DNA from: Prevotella sp. | Lineage (GTDB): Bacteria; Bacteroidota; Bacteroidia; Bacteroidales; Bacteroidaceae | Assembly (NCBI GenBank): GCA_017557185.1 | Contig: JAFZAP010000043.1 | Coordinates: forward strand, 1 to 64,000 | Direction: 5' to 3' | DNA: 64,000 nt | Part shown: piece by piece, positions 18,448 to 28,665 of the stretch | How positions within the stretch are numbered: the first letter of the stretch is position 1 | Layout: each line of letters opens with the position of its first letter | Notes under the pieces: model-generated | Database searches by the model: none | The model's input: the letters and a program-made list of their open reading frames with translations, nothing else | Told to the model about the DNA's origin: nothing | Program-made: the position numbers and the translations under genes

Positions 18448-21093
18448 TTAGTGAATGATTTTGTTATGCTTTTGTTTTGTCTGCCGTAATGGAAGGTCAA
18501 TCGTATAGCGGCCGCTGCCATAGTCGGTTCCCGCTATGGTGGCGGTGCATCCGAACGGAACTACCACCTCTATTCCCCCGCTCCGTGCTACGATGCTGAT
18601 CGTTCCGTAGGGGGTTTGCTTTTCTGCCTTCACCCAGTCCACTCCGTCGGGCAGCTGCGGGGTCAGGGTGAAGTGCCGGTAGGCGGGCGACTCCTCGTCG
18701 GGGATGATGCCTGCCAGACCCTGATAGAACCATGCGCCGATGCCGTTGTAGCAATTATGGATGCGCGAACGGGAGCGGTCCCACGACTCCCACGTGGTGG
18801 TGGCATGGTTGTCGATCATGTAGAGATAGCCTGGATAGTCGCGCTGTTTCAACAGACTGTAGAGGAGCTGCGCCTCGCCGTTGCGGATAGCCCATTCCGT
18901 GAAGACGGGCACGCCGACAAGTCCTACGGCAATATGCCTGCCGTATTTCGTCGCTGACAGCAGCTCGAGCTTCCGGCACACCTGGTCGTAGATGTCGGCA
19001 GTCGGCACGACCCCTGCGTTCATGGCATACGACATGTCGAGCGGCGATGCAGTGGCATAGGTGCTGTCGGAGGCGTTGTAGAATGTTGCGTGAATCGATT
19101 CGTTGAGCCGTCGCCGCCATGCAGCATACCTGCCGGCATCACGGTCGTTGCCTAAGCATCGGGCGATGAGCGTCATGGAGCGCAGACACTCGCTCACGAA
19201 GCAGTTGCTCACAAGGCTGACGGAACGCGCATCAGCGGCATCGACGCCTGTCGGCGTGAGCCAATCGCCAAGGAACCACATGCGGTTCTGCGTGTCGGGC
19301 CAGCGCTGCAGCAACCCGCCGACCGAATATCGTGCCACATATTCCAGCCAGCGCCGCATACTGTCGTAATGGCGGGTGATCATACGGTCGTCGCCATAGT
19401 TGACATGGGCTCTCCACGATGCCTGAATGATGAATCCGCACCAATAGGGACCACCGCCCCCGCCACCTGCCGGTGCCACGTGAGGCATTCCGCCATCGGC
19501 GTCCTGCGCATCGCTCCAGGCGTTCAGCCAGTTATAGTAGGTGCTGGAAGCGTCCTGAAGGGTTTGCAAGGTCATGGTCGAGGAGTTGCCGTCGCCACCG
19601 TATCCCATTCGCTCAAGGTGCGGGCAATCAACCATGTAACCGCTGAAGGTAAGGCAGCGAACGGTGCGCTTGATCATGTCGTGAATGGCGTTCAGATCGC
19701 TGTCGGAGCATACGAATGACGACATATCGCGCTGACTGGCAGCAATCTGCAGGGCTTCCATGCCCGTGATATCAGGCTTCTTGTCGAGTCCGCCGATGGC
19801 AATGTAGCGGAAGGCGTGGTGATTGAAGCGGTTGCAGAACACGTTGGGATTCGTGGCTGAGGCAATCAGCACATCCTTCTCGCCCGAATATTGCAGGGAG
19901 TCGGCATAGTCGTCGGCATATTCGATACTCACCGTCTGACCGTCGTCCATACGGCCGAAGTCGGCCGACAGCCATCCTGTGATGTTCTCGCCGAAGTCGA
20001 TCATCCACTTCCCGTCGTCCAGTTTGCTGACGGATTGAGGCTTCAGTCGCCTTATGATGGTGTTTCCCACAAACATCTGCGGGGTGGATTTCTGTGTGAT
20101 CGGCACCGTTTTCACGGGTGCCCCGCCCTCGCTTGTGAGGTCGGGCATGCCCTTTCGTGCGTCAATCTGTTCGCCTCCGAACTGCAGAGGCATCCATGTG
20201 CCGATGTCGTTGAGATATCCTATGCCGTCGGAGTTGCTGTGCCAGGTGCGGTCGGTGGAAATGATGTGGCGGAGAGTGCCGTCGGGGGCTATCTCGTCGA
20301 GTTCGGCTCGCACGACGGGCGTTTCCGTGGCATTAGGGAAGAGTGCTTTTTTGTACCAGCCTCTGCCTAACCAGATGGCTATCGTGTTGCCGCCCTTATG
20401 CAGGTAGTCCGACAAGTCATAACTCACAATGAGCGTACGCTTGTCGAGTTGCGACACGGCGGGAGCAAGCACCTGCTGCCCTACCTTCTTGCCATTGACA
20501 TACAGTTCATGATAACCCAGCGAATTAACGTGTAGCACGTACGTGCCCTTGACGTTGTCGAGGACGAAGCGCTTGGACAAGACCGGAGTCGTGTTTTGCT
20601 GATTATCAGCAGTGATGTAGTCGCCCTTGAAGTCCTCTCCATCGGTTATTCCTATGCCGAAACGGTGGGTCCTGCTCCATCCGGAGCACCCGTCGTATCG
20701 GTTCCAAGTTCGCACACGCCAATAGTAAAGGCAGCGCTGACGGAGCGACGGGCCACGATACGGAACCATGACCGACTCAGAGCTGGCCACCTTGCCCGAT
20801 TTCCAGATGTCGGCCTTGCCACGCTGCAGTAGTCTTGGTGTGGAGGCAATCTCTATTTCGTAGGCAGTCTGGGCATCGTTTTGACGATTTGAGTGGTTCA
20901 TCCAGCTGAAATGAGGGCAGGTGTTGTCGATGGCAATGGGCTCCTGCAGATTATCGCAAAGCAGGTTGTCAACGCTCAGAGCAGTCGTCGGCCTGCCTGC
21001 GAAAGTCCTATTCACAGGTTTGCCGTCACTCGGAAGCCACATCGCCGGTCCGAGTAGAACCGCTATTATTCTAAGTAAAAGACTTCTCTTCAT
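18448..21093 (-). CDS. GH78 alpha-L-rhamnosidase
   Basis: An 881-residue exported enzyme that should release terminal alpha-L-rhamnose. A signal peptide is followed by the N-terminal Ig-like module typical of bacterial rhamnosidases (VDNLLCDNLQEPIAID...FSWMNHS). Then come jelly-roll domains (WYKKALFPN) and the (alpha/alpha)6 catalytic domain. The latter carries the family motif VDCPHLERMGYGGDGN near residue 488, with the general-acid Glu, and ATTTWESWD near residue 766, with the second catalytic Glu. A C-terminal beta-sandwich with the usual FTLTPQLPDGVDWVKAEKQTPYG segment completes it. Gaps of 12 bp to SusD and 20 bp to GH2 indicate co-transcription. All key motifs are intact. Confidence 0.95.
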   Translation of the reverse strand: MKRSLLLRIIAVLLGPAMWLPSDGKPVNRTFAGRPTTALSVDNLLCDNLQEPIAIDNTCPHFSWMNHSNRQNDAQTAYEIEIASTPRLLQRGKADIWKSGKVASSESVMVPYRGPSLRQRCLYYWRVRTWNRYDGCSGWSRTHRFGIGITDGEDFKGDYITADNQQNTTPVLSKRFVLDNVKGTYVLHVNSLGYHELYVNGKKVGQQVLAPAVSQLDKRTLIVSYDLSDYLHKGGNTIAIWLGRGWYKKALFPNATETPVVRAELDEIAPDGTLRHIISTDRTWHSNSDGIGYLNDIGTWMPLQFGGEQIDARKGMPDLTSEGGAPVKTVPITQKSTPQMFVGNTIIRRLKPQSVSKLDDGKWMIDFGENITGWLSADFGRMDDGQTVSIEYADDYADSLQYSGEKDVLIASATNPNVFCNRFNHHAFRYIAIGGLDKKPDITGMEALQIAASQRDMSSFVCSDSDLNAIHDMIKRTVRCLTFSGYMVDCPHLERMGYGGDGNSSTMTLQTLQDASSTYYNWLNAWSDAQDADGGMPHVAPAGGGGGGPYWCGFIIQASWRAHVNYGDDRMITRHYDSMRRWLEYVARYSVGGLLQRWPDTQNRMWFLGDWLTPTGVDAADARSVSLVSNCFVSECLRSMTLIARCLGNDRDAGRYAAWRRRLNESIHATFYNASDSTYATASPLDMSYAMNAGVVPTADIYDQVCRKLELLSATKYGRHIAVGLVGVPVFTEWAIRNGEAQLLYSLLKQRDYPGYLYMIDNHATTTWESWDRSRSRIHNCYNGIGAWFYQGLAGIIPDEESPAYRHFTLTPQLPDGVDWVKAEKQTPYGTISIVARSGGIEVVVPFGCTATIAGTDYGSGRYTIDLPLRQTKQKHNKIIH

Positions 21094-21113
21094 AACTTGT
21101 TGTCTGCAGTGTA

Positions 21114-23795
21114 TTACCTCACTCCTTTCGCAGCGATGTATTCTTTCTTGCCGTATTGCTTCACCAGAATGTTGAATTTCCTAGGCTGTGCCTCGGGCGT
21201 CGTCTCTATTTGCACGGTGCGTTCCTCGCCTGGCATGAGGGTGACGTATCCGTCGCTCATGATGGTGGGAAGGAGGCGCTCGCCTGTCTTTGCATCAACA
21301 AGGCGTATGCGGTTTGCGAACGACACGTTCGCTGTTGGGTTCTTCAGTGTGAGCTGATAGGTCCCCTCCCGACCTCCCCCCAATGGAGACGGGGTGACGC
21401 TGCACTCGAGTTTCGCCTGAGGCATGGCATTGAGTGCACGGTAGTCATACTCCTTCTTTTGGTTGGTCCAATAGAAGTTGGTGTCTTTCGTTACGCCGTT
21501 GACGACGAGCTTCATTCTTATGAACAACATATCGCCGGTGTATGACTTGGGCATGTCGAGCAGAAAGGCTTCGGCGATATTGCTGGCCTCAACGTTGATG
21601 CCCGATTTTGTCTGATGAGCCACGCGTTTGCCATTGATGTCGAACAGCTCGGTTTCGACGGTGGCATTTGCAATGCGTGATGATGTTGTGTTGATGACTT
21701 TCACACTGTTTGTGAGGCAGTTCCACTGCACATGTTGTGGCGTGCAGGCTTCCTTAGCACCCCAGTAACAGCCTGTCGGGTCGTAATAATAGTCGTAGGT
21801 CTGCCATACGAACGAGGGATAGGCAGGGTGACTCATCCATATAAGGAGTGTGGAAGCATCGCGCCACATCTTGTCGTTCCAGGCCTCATACATGCCCTTC
21901 ATGTCCTCGAGGTTGATGAGCTGAGCCTTCTCGCAGAACTCCTCAAGGCTGCCGCACTCGCCATAACGGTCGTTGACGGAGTGAACATAGTCGATAGGAC
22001 CGCCGTTCCAGGCTTCCTTGCCAAAGAAGTGTTTGTTGTAAACGGTATTGTCGGAGTCCTTCAGCGCCTCGTCAGAGGGCAGAGGCCACTGCACATCCTT
22101 TGGTATGAAGAGCTTAGTGCTCTCATAGGTTGGGAATGTAGCCATACCTATTTCAGAGCGACAACCGTATCCGTAATCATTACCGTAAGGATAGGCGGGT
22201 TTATTAAAGGCGAGATTACTCCATGAACCTTCAAAATGATGTTTAGGGGTCATATCCTTCCACCATCCGGAACCAGACTTGGCCTCCTGATTGGAACATG
22301 AGGTATAAAGGCGGTCGTTGGCGTCTTCTTCCATGACTATGAGGCGGAGAGCCTTGTCAATATCATCAACAGGGCGTGTTTCGTTAGCTCCGCACCAGAG
22401 GGCTATGCAGGCATGATTGCGCAGACGACGTACCTTGTCACGTGCATTAGCCTTGAATTCGTCGTGGTCAGCTACGTCATTATAGGCCACATAAAGCCAG
22501 AAATCATTCCATACCATGATACCGTAGCGGTCACAGTAGTCGTAGAACTCATCGTCCGTAACGCAGCCTGTCCAGAGGCGTATCATGTTGTAGTTCATCT
22601 CTTTATGCAGTCGTATCTTTGGCTCGTATTGCTTTCCATGGCAGCGGAGCAGATATTCCGACATACCCCAATTGCCGCCTTTTGCGAAGACGCGCTGCCC
22701 GTTGATAATGAACTGCAGTACAGGCATTCCTACTCGGTTGTTCTCAATGCGGTACTCATACTTGCGAATGCCGAAGTCAATGGAGCGTGAGTCGGTGACA
22801 ACACCATCGACAAGCGTTTCCATCTTGCAGTTATAGAGGAAAGGCTCGCCATATCCGTTAGGCCACCATAGCTGCGGATTGTTGATTGTAAGTTGCTGAA
22901 AATCATACGGTGTGAGGCTTATGTGCTCGGTTCCCCCCGCCTCTACCGTAATGCTCTTTTCGCATTGTATATTGCCTGGAGTAATGGTGCAGCGCAGTGT
23001 AACGTCCTTCTTCGCTGGGGCACAGTTCTTAATGTCTGATGATATGGTTATTTCTGCCTTTTCTTTTGATGGAAGACTGCTGCGGACCCATGGGTCGTCC
23101 ATAACCGTTTCGCCTGTTACAGCTACGTAGCAACGGCCTGGAATACCATTCAGACGGCCTGGGATGTATGGCATCCAGTCCCATCCTGCACCAGCAAGAT
23201 AACTTGGAGAACATGCCACGCCATAGGGGCCTTTGTCCGTGCGGGTCTTTTTCTGATCAGCATCGTAGATAAGTACAGAAACAGTCTGCGCCTTACCTGT
23301 CTGGTAATACTCCGTTACGTCAAAGCGAGAGCGCATCATGTGCCCTTTGACGTCGCGTGTAGATTCCTCAGTTCCTGAAACCTTATGTCCGTTGAACCAG
23401 AAGTCGGCATAGCGGTTTGTGTTGTCAAAGCATAGCCAGACGTGCTGTCCCGGCTTTACTTCTGTAGGAAGAGTGAACTCCGTTCGATACCAGAAAGGAC
23501 CATTGTATTTTGTTTCGTCAACCTTATATATATTATCTGCATATTCCGGACACGGCTCTATGCCAGCCTCTACGTATGATGTGAATACGACTCCTGGCAC
23601 CACGCCCTTGACTGATGTTTTGGGCATAGCGAAGCCAGTTTGCGAAATCTGTGCACCGTTGCTGCCGACTTCCGATTGCCGGGCAAGTTGCCAATTAGCC
23701 AAACCATCCTCTGAGGCGAGGGAATATTCAATGCGCTGTGCAAAACTAACTGATGCACAAAGCATTAGAATAACAAACAATGCAATGCGTTTCAT
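21114..23795 (-). CDS. GH2 exo-glycosidase (beta-mannosidase / exo-glucosaminidase type)
   Basis: An 893-residue exported family 2 enzyme. Order: signal peptide (to about residue 20); galactose-binding-like domain (WYRTEFTLP, then CFDNTNRYADFWFNGHKV); Ig-like domain; a TIM barrel with GNWGMSEYLLRCHGK, RLWTGCVTDDEFYDYCDRYGIMVWNDFW and the acid/base motif ALWCGANE near residue 470; and the nucleophile in RSEIGM. C-terminal Ig-like domains follow. It ends at KQYGKKEYIAAKGVR without the sorting-type tail. Two paralogues lie at 30115-33165 and 53435-56899. The overall pattern resembles beta-mannosidases and exo-beta-glucosaminidases more than LacZ. Likely removes a terminal beta-linked sugar after GH92/GH38-like trimming. 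Confidence 0.93.
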   Translation of the reverse strand: MKRIALFVILMLCASVSFAQRIEYSLASEDGLANWQLARQSEVGSNGAQISQTGFAMPKTSVKGVVPGVVFTSYVEAGIEPCPEYADNIYKVDETKYNGPFWYRTEFTLPTEVKPGQHVWLCFDNTNRYADFWFNGHKVSGTEESTRDVKGHMMRSRFDVTEYYQTGKAQTVSVLIYDADQKKTRTDKGPYGVACSPSYLAGAGWDWMPYIPGRLNGIPGRCYVAVTGETVMDDPWVRSSLPSKEKAEITISSDIKNCAPAKKDVTLRCTITPGNIQCEKSITVEAGGTEHISLTPYDFQQLTINNPQLWWPNGYGEPFLYNCKMETLVDGVVTDSRSIDFGIRKYEYRIENNRVGMPVLQFIINGQRVFAKGGNWGMSEYLLRCHGKQYEPKIRLHKEMNYNMIRLWTGCVTDDEFYDYCDRYGIMVWNDFWLYVAYNDVADHDEFKANARDKVRRLRNHACIALWCGANETRPVDDIDKALRLIVMEEDANDRLYTSCSNQEAKSGSGWWKDMTPKHHFEGSWSNLAFNKPAYPYGNDYGYGCRSEIGMATFPTYESTKLFIPKDVQWPLPSDEALKDSDNTVYNKHFFGKEAWNGGPIDYVHSVNDRYGECGSLEEFCEKAQLINLEDMKGMYEAWNDKMWRDASTLLIWMSHPAYPSFVWQTYDYYYDPTGCYWGAKEACTPQHVQWNCLTNSVKVINTTSSRIANATVETELFDINGKRVAHQTKSGINVEASNIAEAFLLDMPKSYTGDMLFIRMKLVVNGVTKDTNFYWTNQKKEYDYRALNAMPQAKLECSVTPSPLGGGREGTYQLTLKNPTANVSFANRIRLVDAKTGERLLPTIMSDGYVTLMPGEERTVQIETTPEAQPRKFNILVKQYGKKEYIAAKGVR

Positions 23796-23812
23796 CTTTC
23801 CTTATCTTTTTA

Positions 23813-26116
23813 TTAGTTTATGTGTTTACTTTTATTTCCCATTACAAGCCGTAGCTCACCACCGGCAACTATCTCCGAGAAGTCGAGCCAGAAGCGCTTC
23901 AGAGGCTTGCCGTTAAGCGTCATGCGTTGGATGTAAATATTCTCATCGCTATTGTTTTCAGCAACAATAGTGAATGTTTTACCTGTAGCAGGCAACTGTA
24001 TGGTGATACGGTCGAAGACCGGGGAAGTGATTTCCGTACGTGTTTCGCCCGGGCAATACGGATGCAGTCCAATTGCAGAAAGGACATACCATGCTGACAT
24101 CTGCCCTACGTCCTCGTTTCCTTTTAGTCCCGCTACCTTGTTCTCATAGGCATTTTTGCAGATGAATCGAGTCCAATACTGCGTAAGCCAAGGAGCATCA
24201 AGTCTGTTGAAGAGATATGGAACGCCATGCACTGGTTCGTTGGCGTGATTGTAATAAAGGTTCCAGAACATATCCTCAGGCGTGTTCTTGAACATCCACT
24301 GCAAATCCTTCAGCACCTTCTCACGACCTCCCATCAGCTTAACCATGCCTGGGACATCGTGTGGAACGAACCAGCCTTGCTGCAGGGGATTGCACTCCAT
24401 GGTGCCGTACCATTCCTTCAGGCGACCTTCCTCGGGCCATTCCATCCACGAACCATCTTCATTACGAGGACGAAACCATGAGTGTTCTTTATCCCAGATG
24501 TTGCGGTAGGCCTGACTTTTCTTGTAGAATTCGCGCTGCGTTGCCTTGTCGCCAAGCATTTCTGCAAGCCTTCCTACGCACCAATCTGCATAGGCATATT
24601 CAAGTGTGTGTGATATCGACATGCCTCCGGGAGTGTAGCCATACTTGTCATTCCCGAACTCTGCTGAAGAGTTTTTGCAGTATTCAAGGGCAAGTCTTGC
24701 ATCGAAATTGCGTATATTCTTGGCGTAGGCATCAGCAATGACTGAAAGGGCAGGATTGCCAAACATGCATCCGGAATAAGCATTCATCAGTTCCCAGCGT
24801 TCGTAATACTTGCGTCCACTTTGGGTGGCGAGTGTCGTAAGCGAATTGATGAGGTCGCCTACGAGTGTAGGATTGATGATTGTCTGCAACGGCATTTGCG
24901 AGCGGAACACGTCCCAGCCTGAAAATATAGTGCGCTTCGTAAATGTGCCATCACTCATATAAACCTTCTGGTCGCCGCCTACGTATCGTCCGTCTACATC
25001 CTGATGTATGCGTGGGTCTATCATGGTATGATACAAAGCAGTATAGAATATTGTCTTTTCGTCATCGGAACCGCCCTCAATCTGAATGCGTGAAAGCTCT
25101 TTATCCCATGAATCGCAGGCCTGTCGGTGAGCATCGTCAAATGTAATGCCCTCAGCCTCAGCATGGTAATTCTTGCGAGCGCCCTCCACATCGCAATAGG
25201 AAATGCCCACCTTCAGCACTATCTGTTCTCCTTCCACGGTATCAAACTCAGTGAAGAAACCGATATGCTTGCCGAGAGCATGACGTGCGTTGCGTTCAAC
25301 TTTGGCATCAGCGATGCGCTTCTGGTACTCGTTGCTTATCACATCATCGAGATGCCGCGACTGTCCCTCTGGAATCTCCGCCGACCACAGCGCCCAGTCT
25401 TTCATCGGCCTGCTCAATGTGGCATGGAAGAATATCTTATAATCAGCATGTCCGAGACCATCACCCCAGCCACCACCATCAGGAGTGCAGTGCAGCCATC
25501 CTTCGAATGTGTGGTCATCAATAATGTTAATCTCCTCCATATCAGCTGTACCGCCTACGCGTCGTGCAAGGTCTATCTGTATTCTTGACTGCTCATTTTG
25601 TGGAAAAGTGAATCGCATGAAGCCACAATGCGTTGTGGCAGTACATTCAGTGCGGATATTGTAGTTAGTTAATGTGACGGCATAATATCCTGCGCGTGCG
25701 GTCTCCGTTTCCTTGTTATATAAGGAGCGATAACCTTTCTGCGAGCCATCCTCACGCCCCATAGCCAGCTGCAGAGGTCCATTGGTAGGCATTACGGTGA
25801 AGTTTCCGAGGTCACCATTCCATCCGATTCCACTCATCTGAGTAAGGCAGAAACCTTCGATGGTCTTCATGTGATCACTGTAGCCTGAACCATTATCGCC
25901 TCCAGTTATCGTCTGCGGACTAACCTGCACCATTCCATATGGCGTTGCAGCACCAGGAAAAGTCTTGCCAAGTCCGTGATATGCCCCGGCAATCTCAACG
26001 TCAGTGCTCGCTCCTATCATTGGATTAACGTAAGTGTTGAGTTTTCTGTTGCCTGCAAGCAGTGAGACTGGCAGGGAAGATAGTAGCGCAATAGATATTA
26101 TGATTAAATTTCTCAT
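23813..26116 (-). CDS. GH92 exo-alpha-mannosidase
   Basis: A 767-residue exported, calcium-dependent family 92 enzyme. After the signal peptide comes the N-terminal beta-sandwich (YVNPMIGASTDVEIAG, FPGAATPYGMVQVSPQT, GYSDHMKTIEGFCLTQMSGIGW). The (alpha/alpha)6 domain follows, with the NEPVHGVPYLFN motif near residue 627 containing the candidate catalytic acid Glu, and GNEDVGQMSAWYV near residue 666 containing the Asp base. The His after NEP fits enzymes that favour alpha-1,2-linked mannose, though this is only suggestive. It is placed between GH38-like and GH2 genes with gaps of 15 and 17 bp. Intact and full length. Confidence 0.95.
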   Translation of the reverse strand: MRNLIIISIALLSSLPVSLLAGNRKLNTYVNPMIGASTDVEIAGAYHGLGKTFPGAATPYGMVQVSPQTITGGDNGSGYSDHMKTIEGFCLTQMSGIGWNGDLGNFTVMPTNGPLQLAMGREDGSQKGYRSLYNKETETARAGYYAVTLTNYNIRTECTATTHCGFMRFTFPQNEQSRIQIDLARRVGGTADMEEINIIDDHTFEGWLHCTPDGGGWGDGLGHADYKIFFHATLSRPMKDWALWSAEIPEGQSRHLDDVISNEYQKRIADAKVERNARHALGKHIGFFTEFDTVEGEQIVLKVGISYCDVEGARKNYHAEAEGITFDDAHRQACDSWDKELSRIQIEGGSDDEKTIFYTALYHTMIDPRIHQDVDGRYVGGDQKVYMSDGTFTKRTIFSGWDVFRSQMPLQTIINPTLVGDLINSLTTLATQSGRKYYERWELMNAYSGCMFGNPALSVIADAYAKNIRNFDARLALEYCKNSSAEFGNDKYGYTPGGMSISHTLEYAYADWCVGRLAEMLGDKATQREFYKKSQAYRNIWDKEHSWFRPRNEDGSWMEWPEEGRLKEWYGTMECNPLQQGWFVPHDVPGMVKLMGGREKVLKDLQWMFKNTPEDMFWNLYYNHANEPVHGVPYLFNRLDAPWLTQYWTRFICKNAYENKVAGLKGNEDVGQMSAWYVLSAIGLHPYCPGETRTEITSPVFDRITIQLPATGKTFTIVAENNSDENIYIQRMTLNGKPLKRFWLDFSEIVAGGELRLVMGNKSKHIN

Positions 26117-26131
26117 GTTTAGGTGTTTTGT

Positions 26132-28600
26132 TTATTTCGTGTATAATCTGTAAGTGTTTACAGCAAATCGGGGCATGGACACTCTGGCTGTAACCACCCC
26201 GTCCCTACTATTTACCGGTATTTCGTCAAGCACATTGCCAAGCAGGTCAACATGCTGCATTTTCACTACGTCTGAAGGCAGTATAATGCTCTGTGAGGAA
26301 CTATCTCCCTCTGAGTTGAAAAGCCTTAATATCAATTTATTATCGCCTTCATTGATAAAAGCTGAAAGTGAGTATCCTGTGCCTTCAAGTGATAGGAAGG
26401 AGTGCTGCTCCGTATTATTCATCGCAGTCCTCATGGCACGTTGCGGCGTATTAAGTATGTCGTTGTGGAGCTGGATATGTGCCTGATTCCACGTTCCTTT
26501 GTGAGGCATCACATGATAGGTCATCGTCGTAGGCTGACCGACAGGGTAGTTGCGCCCCCATAGGCCCGGACCACTATATTGAACTGTTAGCGACATCGGG
26601 AAGTCGTTTCCGTAGGAGTAGCTGGTGGTATGGTCGGTGAAGACTGCCATACTCTTGCCGTTAGCGCCCTCCAGGTCGATCCAGTTCAGTACCACGTTGT
26701 GCTTGATGCTGTCCCATCGGTTATAGAATGTATTCTCCAGCCGGCTCTCGCACACATCGTACGGAGCATCCTTTACAATGGTAGCAGAACCTATGCTACT
26801 TGGGAAAAAAACGCTCAGCATATATCTTGTGTCGTAATAACTGACGTGATGCGGACTGTTGTCGCCACGTCTTCTCCTCTCATTTTTAAAAGTATAGTCA
26901 CCTATTGCTACGTTGCGTGTCCAATCTACCGTCAGCGTTACTTTTATCTTTGGATCACCTTCGGTCAGGGTAATGGTCTTTGTGAAAGGAACTCCGGCTA
27001 TTTCTCCATTCAGCTCGATACTCTTTATAAGACTGTTATCCTGAAGGACTTTCACTGATGCGGGTGTTTCAGTTGACGAGTGGAAAGTTCTGTCAGACTT
27101 GAAGTACCCACGTAGTTCTCCAAACGAATAATCGTCATTGTTATTCACGTAATCGGTTTGTCCGTCTTTCACTATCAGGCTTAACACTGTTCCACCTTTC
27201 TGCAGATCGAACTGAATGCTATACATATTGTTTTCAACTGTGCAGCTATTCTTTTTCACAGTGATGCCATGCGTGGCTTTTGCGTATGTCACATCTTCGT
27301 CTGCTATTTTGATGGAACCGAAAGCAGGTAAGTCAACAGCAAATACTTGATCGTTCTCGTTGAATACCTGCCGACGCGAATAGGGTAATGTGTTCAGAAT
27401 CAGCCAACCCGTCCGACTGCCGTTCTCCTTCGTGCTGGCCTTCTCCACCTCTTCCTTCGCGATTCCGATCGACGAAGCTGTCCAGAGGTTCACATTATCA
27501 GCCCACGTGCCGCGTTTGTTGAGGCCGTTATAAGGCACTATCCAGCAGTCGTGATGTTCCGACAACAGCAGCGTGCGCCATGCCTCGTTCATATTCTTCT
27601 GGCTTTCGCCATTGGTGAGCTGTGGGAACATACCTGGCGAACAGAGATTCTGAATCACCATACGTTTTTCGGCATCAACGAGATAGTTCTCTGCTCTGCG
27701 CACTGCCTGAGCGAGTTTCTGCAACACTTGTGAGCCCCACATCAGTCCTGGGCATATATCTTCTTGTGACATTCTGTAATCCGGCTTGGGTGCTGAAGCC
27801 GAAAACTTCTCGAAATAATCGCTCCACAGTATGTACTGAGTTCCTTTTTGCTTATCGCCATAGCCTATCCACGGTCCATTCTTCCATCCTGCGTCCTGAT
27901 AAGTCATTGCGATAGGATTCTGTATCTCTGCCTCAAAACATGCTTTCCAATAACGTTCGGTGTTGCCCCAGCCAGCAGTCTGCCAGACAGAGTTAGGTTC
28001 CAGTGTCTCGCATGCGTAACGTGGAACGGCAGTCATGCCTGTTCCATCTGGTCCGATAAGATTCACGAACTGCCCACCGAAGTTCCTTGCATAGCCACCC
28101 CAGCAAGTGTTAGGGCATTTCAGTGTCATGTACTTAAAGCCTAATTGCGGCAGCAGCGTCGGCAAACACGATGTGTAACATGGTTCTTCACAAGCGTATG
28201 TCTCTATTCTTACATCGGGAAAATGCTCACGTGTCTTTGCCATTCCCATCTGGAACTGGCGTATGATGCTTTCTCCTTCAACGCAGTAAAGGTATGACTG
28301 AGCGTAACTTGGGTTGGTATATTCCACCTGCCTGCTGCCTGCTATGCTTTTGAACAGACGGTACGCTTCGGGAGTCCGGACTCGCACCGTATCCCACGTT
28401 TCCGGCTCTATTTCCAGTCCTATGCTCCATGCCGGGTGCTGTTTCAGCTGGTCATACATGAACTGTGTATAAGTCATCATGGGATAATGCCCATAAACAC
28501 CTCCATGGTATCCATCGGCGAAATACCTCTGTGCACTGGCGTTGATTGACATCATAGCCAGCAAAATCAGTACTATTGCTTTGATGCGAGAGAAAAACAT
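26132..28600 (-). CDS. Divergent GH38-like alpha-mannosidase
   Basis: An 822-residue exported protein. The N-terminal half resembles GH38: YHGGVYGHYPMMTY near residue 35, the helical stretch with GESIIRQFQMGMAKTREHFP, then LPTLLPQLGFKYM, as in alpha-mannosidases. The family normally has an HxD zinc site at the start and a nucleophile Asp in a DxFGHS-like motif. Here the matching stretch reads CEEPCYTSC, so the nucleophile position appears to be Glu, and the HxD motif is not conserved. The C-terminal half is beta-rich (WTRNVAIGDYTFKNERRR), like GH38 C-terminal domains. It may be an enzyme with altered chemistry or a related unassigned family. It is the first hydrolase gene of the long operon. 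Confidence 0.7.
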   Translation of the reverse strand: MFFSRIKAIVLILLAMMSINASAQRYFADGYHGGVYGHYPMMTYTQFMYDQLKQHPAWSIGLEIEPETWDTVRVRTPEAYRLFKSIAGSRQVEYTNPSYAQSYLYCVEGESIIRQFQMGMAKTREHFPDVRIETYACEEPCYTSCLPTLLPQLGFKYMTLKCPNTCWGGYARNFGGQFVNLIGPDGTGMTAVPRYACETLEPNSVWQTAGWGNTERYWKACFEAEIQNPIAMTYQDAGWKNGPWIGYGDKQKGTQYILWSDYFEKFSASAPKPDYRMSQEDICPGLMWGSQVLQKLAQAVRRAENYLVDAEKRMVIQNLCSPGMFPQLTNGESQKNMNEAWRTLLLSEHHDCWIVPYNGLNKRGTWADNVNLWTASSIGIAKEEVEKASTKENGSRTGWLILNTLPYSRRQVFNENDQVFAVDLPAFGSIKIADEDVTYAKATHGITVKKNSCTVENNMYSIQFDLQKGGTVLSLIVKDGQTDYVNNNDDYSFGELRGYFKSDRTFHSSTETPASVKVLQDNSLIKSIELNGEIAGVPFTKTITLTEGDPKIKVTLTVDWTRNVAIGDYTFKNERRRRGDNSPHHVSYYDTRYMLSVFFPSSIGSATIVKDAPYDVCESRLENTFYNRWDSIKHNVVLNWIDLEGANGKSMAVFTDHTTSYSYGNDFPMSLTVQYSGPGLWGRNYPVGQPTTMTYHVMPHKGTWNQAHIQLHNDILNTPQRAMRTAMNNTEQHSFLSLEGTGYSLSAFINEGDNKLILRLFNSEGDSSSQSIILPSDVVKMQHVDLLGNVLDEIPVNSRDGVVTARVSMPRFAVNTYRLYTK

Positions 28601-28665
28601 TTATTATTTACTTATAATATATACTAGTTTAGCATGCGCTCACCTTCACCTCATCACCCTTCAAC

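Noticed and set aside
28601..28665. Separate promoter in front of the GH38-like gene
   Set aside because: No TAnnTTTG on the minus strand in this 65-bp gap; read-through from the DUF4105 gene is more likely.
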